64,000 nt of DNA from Pseudomonas sp. CROZ-RG-20F-R04-15 (GTDB taxonomy: Bacteria; Pseudomonadota; Gammaproteobacteria; Pseudomonadales; Pseudomonadaceae), in assembly GCF_022662375.1 (NCBI RefSeq), contig NZ_JAKNQL010000009.1:124001-188000 (forward strand), in the 5' to 3' direction. Position numbers and translations under genes: made by a program. Under the pieces are notes generated by a model. That model was not told the origin of the DNA and made no database searches. It worked only from the letters and a program-made list of their open reading frames with translations. Of the stretch, positions 36,713 through 45,473 are shown in pieces (position 1 is the stretch's first letter; each line of letters starts with the position of its first letter).

Positions 36713-36724
36713 TATGCTAGCATA
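36713..36724. promoter_or_regulatory. TATGCTAGCATA palindrome in the serA/flavoprotein divergent region
   Basis: A perfect 12-base palindrome that offers a TATGCT -10-like hexamer on each strand, 119 bases from serA and 77 bases from the flavoprotein start. It could be a shared -10 element or an operator. Inference only. Confidence 0.35.
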
Positions 36725-36800
36725 GCCTCCCCGCTAAACACTCATTCCTGCGACGTGAAGCGTTCTCAGGATGACCATGAATTGTTCGAGAGTTCTGTCG

Positions 36801-38195
36801 ATGACCAATCCTGCCCTGATTGATGAACTGAAGACCCTGGTCGAGCCTGGCAAGGTCCTGACCGACGCCGACTCCCTGAATGCGTACGGCAAGGATTGGA
36901 CCAAGCACTTCGCCCCGGCGCCCAGCGCCATCGTGTTCCCCAAGACCATCGAGCAGGTGCAGGCCGTGGTCCGCTGGGCCAACACTCACAAGGTCGCGCT
37001 GGTGCCATCGGGCGGGCGCACCGGGCTTTCCGCTGCTGCGGTGGCGGCGAATGGCGAAGTGGTCGTCTCGTTCGACTACATGAATCAGATTCTCGACGTG
37101 AACCTCACCGACCGCACCGCCGTTTGTCAGCCGGGTGTGGTCACCGAGCATTTGCAGAACGTCGCCGAAGAGAAAGGTCTGTATTACCCGGTCGACTTTG
37201 CTTCGGCAGGTTCCAGCCAGATTGGCGGCAATATCGGCACCAATGCCGGCGGGATCAAGGTGATTCGCTACGGTATGACCCGTAACTGGGTCGCCGGCAT
37301 GAAAGTTGTCACCGGCAAAGGTGATGTGCTGGAACTGAACAAAGACCTGATCAAGAACGCCACCGGTTACGACTTGCGTCAGCTGTTCATCGGCGCTGAA
37401 GGCACCCTCGGTTTCGTCGTCGAAGCGACCATGCGCCTCGATCGTGCGCCGAAAAACCTCACCGCGATGGTCCTCGGCACCGCCGATTTCGACTCGATCA
37501 TGCCGGTGCTGCACGCTTTCCAGGGCAAGCTCGACCTGACCGCGTTCGAATTCTTCTCCGACAAGGCCTTGGCCAAAGTCATGGGCCGTGGCGACGTACC
37601 GGCGCCGTTCGAGACCGACTGCCCGTTCTATGCATTGCTGGAATTCGAAGCGACCACCGAAGAAGTGGCCAACAGCGCACTGGAAACCTTCGAGCATTGC
37701 GTCGAGCAGGGCTGGGTGCTGGACGGCGTGATGAGTCAGAGCGAAACCCAGCTGCAGAATCTGTGGAAACTGCGCGAGTACATCTCCGAGACCATCTCGC
37801 ACTGGACGCCGTACAAGAACGACATCTCGGTCACTGTGTCGAAAGTGCCGGCGTTCCTGAAGGAAATCGACGCGATCGTCGGCGAACACTATCCGGATTT
37901 CGAAATCGTCTGGTTCGGCCACATCGGCGACGGCAACCTGCACTTGAACATCCTCAAGCCGGATAACCTGAGCAAGGACGAGTTCTTCGCCAAGTGCGCG
38001 ACCGTCAACAAGTGGGTGTTCGAAACCGTCGAGAAGTACAACGGTTCGATCTCCGCCGAGCACGGCGTGGGCATGACCAAACGTGATTACTTGACCTACA
38101 GCCGCTCGCCGGTTGAGATCGAGTACATGAAAGCGGTAAAAGCGGTGTTCGACCCGAACGGCATCATGAACCCGGGCAAGATTTTCGCGGTTTGA
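36801..38195 (+). CDS. FAD-linked dehydrogenase, likely D-2-hydroxyglutarate dehydrogenase
   Basis: A 464-residue flavoprotein of the GlcD/D2HGDH family. The FAD-binding PCMH domain has VPSGGRTGLSAAAVAANGEV, GSSQIGGNIGTNAGGIKVIR and IGAEGTLGFVVEAT. The C-terminal FAD-oxidase domain has WFGHIGDGNLHLNIL (metal-binding His) and AEHGVGMTKRDYL. Adjacent to serA, the gene matches the Pseudomonas arrangement in which D2HGDH re-oxidises the D-2-hydroxyglutarate formed by SerA, making serine synthesis favourable. A start at 36771 is possible; 36801 starts the conserved MTNPALIDELKTLV. Confidence 0.85.
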   Translation: MTNPALIDELKTLVEPGKVLTDADSLNAYGKDWTKHFAPAPSAIVFPKTIEQVQAVVRWANTHKVALVPSGGRTGLSAAAVAANGEVVVSFDYMNQILDVNLTDRTAVCQPGVVTEHLQNVAEEKGLYYPVDFASAGSSQIGGNIGTNAGGIKVIRYGMTRNWVAGMKVVTGKGDVLELNKDLIKNATGYDLRQLFIGAEGTLGFVVEATMRLDRAPKNLTAMVLGTADFDSIMPVLHAFQGKLDLTAFEFFSDKALAKVMGRGDVPAPFETDCPFYALLEFEATTEEVANSALETFEHCVEQGWVLDGVMSQSETQLQNLWKLREYISETISHWTPYKNDISVTVSKVPAFLKEIDAIVGEHYPDFEIVWFGHIGDGNLHLNILKPDNLSKDEFFAKCATVNKWVFETVEKYNGSISAEHGVGMTKRDYLTYSRSPVEIEYMKAVKAVFDPNGIMNPGKIFAV

Positions 38196-38236
38196 TCGGC
38201 AATCTTTGATGAATCAATGAAGGCAGGAGTCGGTAA

Positions 38237-38902
38237 ATGAGCTATCAGCACCAGTACGTCGACGGTACGCGCATCCACTTCCCGATCGGGAAAGTCGTGT
38301 GCATTGGCCGCAATTACGCCGAACACGCCAAGGAACTGGACAATCCGGTACCTACCGAACCGTTGCTGTTCATCAAGCCGGGCAGTTGCGTGGTCGAGCT
38401 GGAGGGCGGTTTCGCCATTCCGACCGAGCGTGGTTCGGTGCATTACGAAGCGGAAATCGCCGTGTTGATCGGCAAGCCATTGTCGACCAAACCGAGCCGT
38501 GAAGAAGTGCTCGACGCCATCTCCGGTTTCGCCCCGGCGCTGGACCTGACCCTGCGCGACAAGCAGGCCGAGCTGAAAGCCAAGGGTCTGCCGTGGGAAA
38601 TCGCCAAGTCGTTCGATGGGGCGGCAGTGATTGCTCCCTTCGTGGTCGGCAGTACCTTTGCTGATCTGACTGACATCGGTATTCGCCTGACTATCAATGG
38701 TGAAGTGCGTCAGGACGGCAACAGCAGCGCGATGCTTAACCCGATCGTGCCGATGATCCAGCACATGGCCGGCTGCTTCTCGCTGCAGGCCGGTGACGTG
38801 ATCCTCACTGGCACTCCGGTGGGTGTTGGCCCGCTGAACGTTGGCGACGACATCGTCCTCGAACTGGTCGGCGCGAGCAGCTTCACCAGCAGCGTGCGCT
38901 AA
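38237..38902 (+). CDS. fumarylacetoacetate hydrolase family protein
   Basis: A 221-residue FAH-fold hydrolase. VVCIGRNYAEHAKEL begins the domain; the metal-binding acids are in HYEAEIAVLIG (two Glu) and ALDLTLRDKQ (Asp), and the terminal signature is GDVILTGTPVGVGPLNVGD. The family includes acylpyruvases and oxaloacetate decarboxylase-like enzymes similar to E. coli YcgM. It is 41 bases after the D2HGDH-like gene and probably shares its transcript. The substrate is not certain. Confidence 0.9.
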   Translation: MSYQHQYVDGTRIHFPIGKVVCIGRNYAEHAKELDNPVPTEPLLFIKPGSCVVELEGGFAIPTERGSVHYEAEIAVLIGKPLSTKPSREEVLDAISGFAPALDLTLRDKQAELKAKGLPWEIAKSFDGAAVIAPFVVGSTFADLTDIGIRLTINGEVRQDGNSSAMLNPIVPMIQHMAGCFSLQAGDVILTGTPVGVGPLNVGDDIVLELVGASSFTSSVR

Positions 38903-38923
38903 CCGCCACACTGCAAATCCTCT

Positions 38924-39011
38924 GTGGGAGCGAGCTTGCTCGCGAAAGCATTTTTTCAGTCAACAAAGATGTCGACTGACACTCTGCCTTCGCGAGCAAG
39001 CTCGCTCCCAC
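38924..39011. repeat. REP pair (REPIN)
   Basis: Inverted REP copies at 38924-38946 (GAGCTTGCTC variant) and 38989-39011, after the FAH-family gene and before the first SdiA-regulated-domain gene, both on the plus strand. Confidence 0.9.
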
Positions 39012-39170
39012 ATTGTTTTGTGGTGCCCTGCAGATCGCTGGCAGCACACGGCAATCCCGCCATTTGCCGTTTTTTTCACATCCTGTACGGATAATTCCTC
39101 TCATTCTGGCGTCTGAGCCGGCCTCTTTGTGCTATTACCCTTAGCCTGAATTTTCGGAACGCGTCCCTCG

Positions 39171-40094
39171 ATGTCATCTCAAACTCAGCTCAAACCTGTT
39201 CGCCGTTCACGTTTCGCCCTGCGTTGGTATGTCTGGCTCTTGCTGGTGATTGCCGCCGCATACGCCTTGGCGTTTGCCATGCACTGGGATGATCGCGGTG
39301 TGCTGTGGGTGCAGGAGCGCTTCGAGAGCCAGGCTGAGCAGAAAGAAAGCATCTGGCTGCCGGACTATCGGGTGGTGATCGACGCCAAGCCGCTGAAGGG
39401 TATGGAAAAGGACGAAGCCTCGGATCTGTCGTACAACCCGCAGACCAAAACGCTGTTCTCAGTGATGGGCAAAAACCCGTTTCTCGCCGAGCTGACTCTA
39501 CAGGGTGATGTGCTGCGCAAGATGCCGTTGGTGGGCTGGAGTAACCCGGAAGGCCTGACCGTCATGGAAAACGGCTTGATGGCGATTGTCGATGAGCGCC
39601 AGCACATGCTGTCGATCGTCAAGGTCGACGCCGACACCCGCGAATTGAACATCGCCGACTTCCCCAAATACGATCTCGGCCCGTCGAAAGACCAGAACAA
39701 GGCCTTCGAAGCCATTACCTGGGATTCCCACAACCAGCAATTACTGCTCGGTGAGGAGCGGCCACCGGCGCTGTTCACCTGGAAGAGCGACGGCAGCCAG
39801 ACCCTCAAGGGCGACAAGCAAAAGCTCGCCAGTGATGAGCTGGATATTCGCAATCTCTCGGCACTGGCGATCGATCCCCGCACGCGTCACACCCTGGTGC
39901 TCTCTGCCGATTCACATCTGCTGCTGGAGCTGGACGAGAAGGGTGAGCAAGTCAGCTTCATGACCCTGCTTGGCGGCTTCAACGGTTTGAAGAACACCAT
40001 CCCCCGCGCCGAAGGCGTGACCATGGACGAGGCAGGTACGCTGTACATGGTCAGCGAGCCCAACCTGTTCTATCGCTTCGAAAAACAGCAATAA
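39171..40094 (+). CDS. SdiA-regulated domain protein (YjiK-like), copy 1
   Basis: A 307-residue protein with an N-terminal basic stretch and one membrane anchor (about 22-42: LRWYVWLLLVIAAAYALAFA). The rest is a beta-propeller-like SdiA-regulated domain (DLSYNPQTKTLFSVMGKNPF, NPEGLTVMENGLMAIVDERQ, FEAITWDSHNQQLLLGEERP, EGVTMDEAGTLYMVSEPNLF). The domain name comes from an E. coli gene under SdiA control; the molecular role is unknown. The next gene is a paralogue with the same layout. Confidence 0.85.
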   Translation: MSSQTQLKPVRRSRFALRWYVWLLLVIAAAYALAFAMHWDDRGVLWVQERFESQAEQKESIWLPDYRVVIDAKPLKGMEKDEASDLSYNPQTKTLFSVMGKNPFLAELTLQGDVLRKMPLVGWSNPEGLTVMENGLMAIVDERQHMLSIVKVDADTRELNIADFPKYDLGPSKDQNKAFEAITWDSHNQQLLLGEERPPALFTWKSDGSQTLKGDKQKLASDELDIRNLSALAIDPRTRHTLVLSADSHLLLELDEKGEQVSFMTLLGGFNGLKNTIPRAEGVTMDEAGTLYMVSEPNLFYRFEKQQ

Positions 40095-40211
40095 CTGTCC
40101 TGGCGGCAATTTCAGACAAGTCTGATTGTCCTGACAGGCAAGTGGCCATTAAGCTTCAGTTCAGACGGGCGTGATATTTCATCCGCCTGTTTTGATCCCG
40201 AGCCCGCCCGA

Positions 40212-41129
40212 ATGCGTCGACTTGCCCGTCCCAAACCGCTGATGATCATCCTATCGGTGATTGCCCTGATCGCATTGATCGCGCTTGGCCAATACATGCG
40301 TCTGTTCGAGCGCGCCTGGTTCAACCTGCACACCCTGTGGCAACCGCAGAGTAGCAAGTCGATCGGGCTGGATCAGTATCGCGTGGAGATCGAGGCGCGG
40401 GTCATCGAAGGGCTGGACGACGATGTTTCAGCGCTGACCTTCGATCCGGTGCGCAAAAGCCTGTTCACCGTGACCAACAAGAATTCCGAACTGGTGGAAC
40501 TGTCGCTCGAAGGCAAGATCCTGCGGCGCATCGCCCTGATTGGTTTTGGCGATCCGGAAGCGGTCGAGTACATCAGCGCCGACACCTACGTGATCACTGA
40601 CGAGCGTCAGCAGCGGCTGATCAAGATTCACCTGGAAGCAGACACCACATTCCTCGACGCAGCGGATGCCGAACAGATGACCCTCGGCGTGCATATGGCC
40701 AGCAACAAGGGCTTCGAAGGCCTGGCGTACGACTCGGTGGGCAAGCGCCTGTTCGTTGCGAAAGAGCGCAATCCGATGCTGATCTACGAAGTGCACGGTT
40801 TTCCGCATTTCAATCCGGAGAAGTCCTACGCGGTGCACGTGATCAACGATCCCAAGCGCGATGCCGGGATGTTTGTGCGCGATCTGTCGAGCCTGCAATA
40901 CGACGAGCGCAGCGGGCATTTATTGGCGCTGTCGGATGAGTCGCGATTGATTCTGGAGCTGGATGTGGACGGGCGGCCGTTGAGCACGATGTCCATCAGT
41001 GGTGGCCGGCAGGGTTTGAAGAAAACCGTGCCGCAGGCCGAAGGCATTGCGATGGATGATGACGGGACGTTGTATCTGGTGAGTGAGCCGAATCTGTTCT
41101 ACGTCTTCAAAAAGCCTGCACAACCCTGA
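40212..41129 (+). CDS. SdiA-regulated domain protein (YjiK-like), copy 2
   Basis: A 305-residue paralogue of the preceding gene. The membrane anchor is PLMIILSVIALIALIALGQY (about 8-27); the propeller-like repeats match in order (ALTFDPVRKSLFTVTNKNSE, GDPEAVEYISADTYVITDER, FEGLAYDSVGKRLFVAKERN, EGIAMDDDGTLYLVSEPNLF). The two proteins differ strongly outside these repeats, so the duplication is old. It is convergent with rpiA. Confidence 0.85.
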   Translation: MRRLARPKPLMIILSVIALIALIALGQYMRLFERAWFNLHTLWQPQSSKSIGLDQYRVEIEARVIEGLDDDVSALTFDPVRKSLFTVTNKNSELVELSLEGKILRRIALIGFGDPEAVEYISADTYVITDERQQRLIKIHLEADTTFLDAADAEQMTLGVHMASNKGFEGLAYDSVGKRLFVAKERNPMLIYEVHGFPHFNPEKSYAVHVINDPKRDAGMFVRDLSSLQYDERSGHLLALSDESRLILELDVDGRPLSTMSISGGRQGLKKTVPQAEGIAMDDDGTLYLVSEPNLFYVFKKPAQP

Positions 41130-41147
41130 CCAACACCCCAAAACCAT

Positions 41148-41235
41148 GTGGGAGCGAGCCTGCTCGCGAAGGCGTCGTGTCAGCCAATGAAGATGTTGGC
41201 TGAACTGGCGCATTCGCGAGCAAGCTCGCTCCCAC
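41148..41235. repeat. REP pair (REPIN)
   Basis: Inverted REP copies at 41148-41170 and 41213-41235, with spacer containing GTGTCAGCCAATGAAGATG. Located at the convergent end with rpiA. Confidence 0.9.
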
Positions 41236-41275
41236 AGGTTTATTCGTCTGCCCATAAAGGGTGGACAGTCTGGGA

Positions 41276-41950
41276 TTATTCAGCCTTGAGGGTTTTCACA
41301 CCTTCGCTAGTACCCAGCAGCAGCAGATCCGCCGGACGCGCCGCGAACAAACCGTTGGTGACCACGCCAACAATCGCATTGATCTGCGCTTCCAGTTCCA
41401 CCGGGTTGGTGATCTGCAGGTTGAACACATCGAGGATGATGTTGCCGTTGTCGGTCAGCACGCCTTCGCGGTACACCGGGTCGCCGCCCAGTTTCACCAA
41501 CTGACGCGCAACGTGGCTGCGGGCCATCGGGATCACTTCGACTGGCAGCGGGAACTCGCCCAGCACCGGCACCAGTTTGCTGGCGTCGGCGATGCAGATG
41601 AAGGTCTTGGCCACGGCCGCAACGATCTTCTCGCGGGTCAGTGCAGCACCGCCGCCCTTGATCAGGTTCAGGTGCGCGTCGCTTTCATCGGCGCCATCAA
41701 CGTAGAACTCCAGGTCGCTGACGGTGTTCAGCTCATACACTGGAATCCCGTGGCCCTTGAGGCGCGCGGCAGTGGCTTCGGAACTGGCGACGGCGCCATC
41801 GAACGCACCCTTGTGCTGGGCCAGTGCATCGATGAAGCAGTTGGCGGTGGAGCCGGTGCCGACCCCGACGATGCTCTTGTCGTCGAGTTTCGGAAGGATG
41901 AAGTCGACGGCGGCCTGAGCCACTGCCTGTTTGAGTTGATCCTGGGTCAT
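41276..41950 (-). CDS. rpiA: ribose-5-phosphate isomerase A
   Basis: A 224-residue enzyme interconverting ribose 5-phosphate and ribulose 5-phosphate. Typical elements are [16 protein letters not shown] (phosphate loop), [36 protein letters not shown] (catalytic Asp and the Lys of KGGG), ALTREKIVA and [20 protein letters not shown]. The start at 41950 is set by [18 protein letters not shown]. It is divergent from ilvA. Confidence 0.97.
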   Translation of the reverse strand: MTQDQLKQAVAQAAVDFILPKLDDKSIVGVGTGSTANCFIDALAQHKGAFDGAVASSEATAARLKGHGIPVYELNTVSDLEFYVDGADESDAHLNLIKGGGAALTREKIVAAVAKTFICIADASKLVPVLGEFPLPVEVIPMARSHVARQLVKLGGDPVYREGVLTDNGNIILDVFNLQITNPVELEAQINAIVGVVTNGLFAARPADLLLLGTSEGVKTLKAE

Positions 41951-41992
41951 GCGGGCTCCGGAAGCGGGCAAGGTGAGAACGGAAAGGCCGGC

Positions 41993-42013
41993 ATTATAGC
42001 CGCAAGCGCGGCT
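41993..42013. promoter_or_regulatory. rpiA -10 candidate with overlapping stem loop
   Basis: On the minus strand the bases complementary to 41993-41998 read TATAAT, a perfect -10 hexamer, 43 bases before rpiA. Directly adjacent is the perfect hairpin AGCCGC-AAGC-GCGGCT (41998-42013), which lies in the spacer of that promoter. No good -35 hexamer can be seen. Confidence 0.45.
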
Positions 42014-42097
42014 AAAACCTCTGGATTCGTGTGGTCGTGCGGGCAAAAGCCGGGTTAGACTCCTCGGTCCCGCTCAACCGCTCAGTGATGCTTTCCG

Positions 42098-43612
42098 ATG
42101 CTCGAACAGTACGTCAAAAAGATCCTCACCTCGCGCGTTTATGACGTTGCCGTAGAAACCCCGCTGCAGAACGCTCGTCAGCTCTCCGAGCGGCTGGGCA
42201 ACGACATTTGGCTCAAGCGTGAAGACTTGCAGCCAGTGTTCTCGTTCAAGATTCGCGGCGCCTACAACAAACTGACGCAACTGAGCGATGAAGAGCGCGC
42301 CCGTGGCGTGGTCACCGCGTCGGCGGGCAACCATGCGCAAGGTCTGGCCCTGGCGGCGAAAGTGCTGGGCGTCAAAGCCACCATCGTCATGCCCAAGACC
42401 ACCCCCGAGATCAAGGTCGAAGGCGTGCGTTCGCGCGGCGGCAAAGTGGTGCTGCACGGTGATTCGTTCCCGGAGGCGTTGGCCTACTCGCTGAAACTGG
42501 TCGACGAAAAAGGCTATGTCTACATTCACCCGTATGACGATCCGCACACCATTGCCGGGCAGGGCACCGTAGCCATGGAAATCCTGCGCCAGCACCCGCA
42601 ACCGCTGGACGCGATTTTCGTTCCGGTCGGTGGTGGCGGTCTGATCGCGGGTATCGCCGCGTACGTCAAATACCTGCGTCCGGACATCAAAGTCATCGGC
42701 GTCGAGCCGGACGACTCCAACTGCCTGCAAGCGGCAATGGCCGCCGGCGAGCGCGTGGTGTTGCCGACCGTGGGCATCTTTGCCGACGGCGTGGCGGTGG
42801 CGCAGATCGGTCAACACACCTTCGACATCTGCAAAGACTATGTCGATGAAGTGATCACCGTCAGCACTGACGAGATCTGTGCAGCAATCAAGGATATCTA
42901 CGACGATACCCGCTCGATCACCGAACCTGCCGGCGCATTGGGCGTGGCCGGGATCAAGAAATACGTCGAGTTGCGCGGCGTCAGTGGCCAGACATTCGTC
43001 GCCATCGACTCCGGCGCCAACGTCAATTTTGACCGCTTGCGCCACGTCGCCGAGCGCGCCGAGCTGGGTGAAGGCCGCGAAGCAATCATCGCCGTGACCA
43101 TCCCCGAGAAGGCCGGTAGCTTCAAGGCGTTCTGCGAGGCCGTCGGCAAGCGCCAGATCACCGAATTCAACTACCGCTACAACACTGGCAGCGAAGCGCA
43201 CATCTTTGTCGGCGTGCAGACCCACCCGGAAAACGACCCGCGCAGCGCATTGCTGGCGAGCCTGACCGAGCAGGGTTTTCCGGTCATCGACCTGACCGAC
43301 AACGAACTGGCCAAACTGCACATCCGCCACATGGTCGGCGGGCATGCGGCGCACGTGATTGATGAAGTGGTGTTCCGCTTCGAATTCCCGGAGCGTCCGG
43401 GCGCGCTGTTCAACTTCCTTAATAAGCTGGGCGGGCGCTGGAACATCTCGATGTTCCACTACCGCAACCACGGCGCCGCTGATGGCCGTGTGGTCGCGGG
43501 CCTGCAAGTGCCGCACGACGAGCGTCATCTAGTGCCGGCGGCGCTTGAAGAAATCGGATACCCGTACTGGGATGAAAGCGAGAACCCAGCCTATCAGCTG
43601 TTTCTTGGCTGA
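42098..43612 (+). CDS. ilvA: threonine ammonia-lyase, biosynthetic
   Basis: A 504-residue PLP enzyme that converts threonine to 2-oxobutyrate for isoleucine synthesis. Schiff-base Lys51 lies in PVFSFKIRGAYNK; GGGGLIAGIAAYVK is the phosphate-binding loop; TASAGNHAQGLAL is conserved. The C-terminal part (about 325-504) holds two ACT-like regulatory repeats (ALLASLTEQGFPVIDLTDNE; RFEFPERPGALFNFLNKLG), typical of the long, isoleucine-inhibited form. It is divergent from rpiA. Confidence 0.96.
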   Translation: MLEQYVKKILTSRVYDVAVETPLQNARQLSERLGNDIWLKREDLQPVFSFKIRGAYNKLTQLSDEERARGVVTASAGNHAQGLALAAKVLGVKATIVMPKTTPEIKVEGVRSRGGKVVLHGDSFPEALAYSLKLVDEKGYVYIHPYDDPHTIAGQGTVAMEILRQHPQPLDAIFVPVGGGGLIAGIAAYVKYLRPDIKVIGVEPDDSNCLQAAMAAGERVVLPTVGIFADGVAVAQIGQHTFDICKDYVDEVITVSTDEICAAIKDIYDDTRSITEPAGALGVAGIKKYVELRGVSGQTFVAIDSGANVNFDRLRHVAERAELGEGREAIIAVTIPEKAGSFKAFCEAVGKRQITEFNYRYNTGSEAHIFVGVQTHPENDPRSALLASLTEQGFPVIDLTDNELAKLHIRHMVGGHAAHVIDEVVFRFEFPERPGALFNFLNKLGGRWNISMFHYRNHGAADGRVVAGLQVPHDERHLVPAALEEIGYPYWDESENPAYQLFLG

Positions 43613-43652
43613 GCGGCTACGCTGATGGGCATGGCCCAAGGAAGAGAAATTC

Positions 43653-44066
43653 ATGGAAACCCTGACCACCCTGAAAGTCCTTCACGTCGCGGCGACCGTG
43701 GTCATACTCGCGAGCGGGCTGGGGCTCGCCGCTCTGACCTGGCGTAATCGCAGCGAAGGGCCGGCCAGCACGATGCAGCGTCCCTGGCTGTTTATCTGGT
43801 GTTTGATGCTGATCGGTATGCTGAGCATGCCTTTCACCGGTTGGTGGTTGGTACACCTGATCGGCTGGCCACTGGGGCAGTTGTGGATTCTGGGGTCCAG
43901 CGTGATTTATGCCGTGGCCACGTTGAGTGCGGTGTGGTTGTTGGTGCGGCTTAATCGGCTGTGGACAACGGGGGTTGGCAACTGGAAATTCAATCTGGCC
44001 TTGGCGATTGTCAGCGGCGTTGGGTTTCTCGCCATTGCGGCTTTGATGGGTGCCAAGCCTGTTTAA
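43653..44066 (+). CDS. DUF2269-like integral membrane protein
   Basis: A 137-residue protein with four hydrophobic segments (about 9-28, 44-62, 72-96, 110-132), starting METLTTLKVLHVAATVVILA. The KVLHV opening and overall four-helix arrangement match predicted integral membrane proteins of the DUF2269 group; a conserved His (residue 11) is the only candidate ligand residue. Function unknown. It follows ilvA by 40 bases and may be co-transcribed. Confidence 0.75.
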   Translation: METLTTLKVLHVAATVVILASGLGLAALTWRNRSEGPASTMQRPWLFIWCLMLIGMLSMPFTGWWLVHLIGWPLGQLWILGSSVIYAVATLSAVWLLVRLNRLWTTGVGNWKFNLALAIVSGVGFLAIAALMGAKPV

Positions 44067-44089
44067 GGCTTGAGACCGAGTCGACCCCA

Positions 44090-44164
44090 TTCGCGAGCAA
44101 GCTCGCTCCCACAGGGGATTTGTGCACGACACAGATCCAATGTGGGAGCGAGCTTGCTCGCGAA
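44090..44164. repeat. REP pair (REPIN)
   Basis: Inverted REP copies at 44090-44112 and 44142-44164 at the convergent junction between the DUF2269-like gene and the HAD hydrolase gene. Confidence 0.9.
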
Positions 44165-44171
44165 GGCGTAA

Positions 44172-44828
44172 TCAGCCGCGCAGAGAAATCACCGGCCAGC
44201 CACGCTTCTCGGCTTCAGCCCGCAGATTCGGATCCGGATCAACAGCCACCGGATTCGCCACCTGCTCCAGCAACGGCAAATCATTCATCGAATCGCTATA
44301 GAAATAACTGTCGTCCAGCGAGTAACCAGTCTCTTCCAGCCAGCGATTCAGGCGCGTCACCTTGCCTTCACGGAAGCACGGAATATCAGTGCTGCGCCCG
44401 CTATAACGGCCATCGAGCATTTCACACTCGGTCGCGATCAGCGTCTCAACGCCAAGACGCACAGCAATCGGCGCCGTGACGAAGCGGTTGGTCGCAGTGA
44501 TGATCACCAGTTTGTCGCCGGCATCGCGGTGCTTTTTCAGCAGTTCCAGCGCTTGCGGCAGCACGATCGGCTCGATGCAATCGCGCATGTAATCGCTGTG
44601 CCATTGATCGAGCACGGCCATTTCGGTGCGGCCGAGGATCTCCAGGCAGAAGTTCAGGTACGCGGCGTTATCCAGTTTGCCGGCCAGGTAATCCTGATAG
44701 AACTCGTCGTTGCGCGCTTTGTACGCAATCGGGTCGAGGAAGCCGCGTTCACACAGATAGTCGCCCCAGGCGTGATCGCTGTCGCCGCCCAGAAGGGTGT
44801 TGTCCAAATCGAAGAGTGCCAGGCGCAT
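44172..44828 (-). CDS. HAD-superfamily phosphatase, SerB-like (IB subfamily)
   Basis: A 218-residue hydrolase starting [19 protein letters not shown], the HAD motif I with Asp7 and Asp9. Motif II is IITATNRF, the Lys motif is in [12 protein letters not shown], and motif III/IV is [17 protein letters not shown] cap domain of about 100 residues lies between motifs I and II. It belongs to the phosphoserine phosphatase-like IB group, but could act on another small phosphate ester. It is divergent from rppH. Confidence 0.88.
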   Translation of the reverse strand: MRLALFDLDNTLLGGDSDHAWGDYLCERGFLDPIAYKARNDEFYQDYLAGKLDNAAYLNFCLEILGRTEMAVLDQWHSDYMRDCIEPIVLPQALELLKKHRDAGDKLVIITATNRFVTAPIAVRLGVETLIATECEMLDGRYSGRSTDIPCFREGKVTRLNRWLEETGYSLDDSYFYSDSMNDLPLLEQVANPVAVDPDPNLRAEAEKRGWPVISLRG

Positions 44829-44971
44829 TGCAGTTACCCGCTGATAAGTCTGTAAAAAGGCGACAAGAATACGGTCTTTTCACAAGAGTGCACATAAGGT
44901 AGGAAGCTTCGTTGCCGCCTTATCAACCTTTGTGGAACAATGCGGCGACATGCGTTTGCGAGGTTGTTGCC

Positions 44972-45451
44972 GTGATCGACCCCGATGGTTTCCGCCCCAA
45001 TGTCGGGATCATTCTGACGAATGACGCCGGCCAGGTGCTATGGGCTCGCCGTATCAATCAAGATGCCTGGCAGTTTCCGCAAGGGGGAATCAACCCTGAA
45101 GAGACGCCGGAAGACGCCTTGTACCGCGAGCTGAACGAAGAAGTTGGCCTGGAACGTGAAGATGTTGAAATACTGGCCTGTACTCGGGGCTGGTTGCGCT
45201 ATCGTTTGCCGCAACGTCTGGTGCGTACGCACAGCCAACCGCTGTGCATCGGCCAGAAACAGAAATGGTTTCTCCTGCGCCTGATCTCCAACGAGCAGCG
45301 GGTGCGGATGGATTTGACCGGTAAACCGGAGTTCGATGGCTGGCGCTGGGTCAGCTATTGGTATCCGTTGGGCCAGGTGGTGACATTCAAGCGCGAGGTG
45401 TATCGCCGCGCCCTCAAAGAGCTTGCCCCGCGCCTTTTAGCGCGCGACTGA
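44972..45451 (+). CDS. rppH: RNA pyrophosphohydrolase
   Basis: A 159-residue Nudix enzyme that removes pyrophosphate from the 5' end of mRNA and so triggers decay. The Nudix box fits GX5EX7REUXEEXGU (from [11 protein letters not shown] to NEEVGL). I chose the GTG at 44972, which begins the conserved [17 protein letters not shown] and has GAGG eight bases before it; a longer frame from 44912 adds unrelated sequence. It is followed by ptsP 22 bases downstream, an arrangement common in gammaproteobacteria. Confidence 0.95.
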
Positions 45452-45473
45452 CGACGGAGTTCGACCCCGAGCC

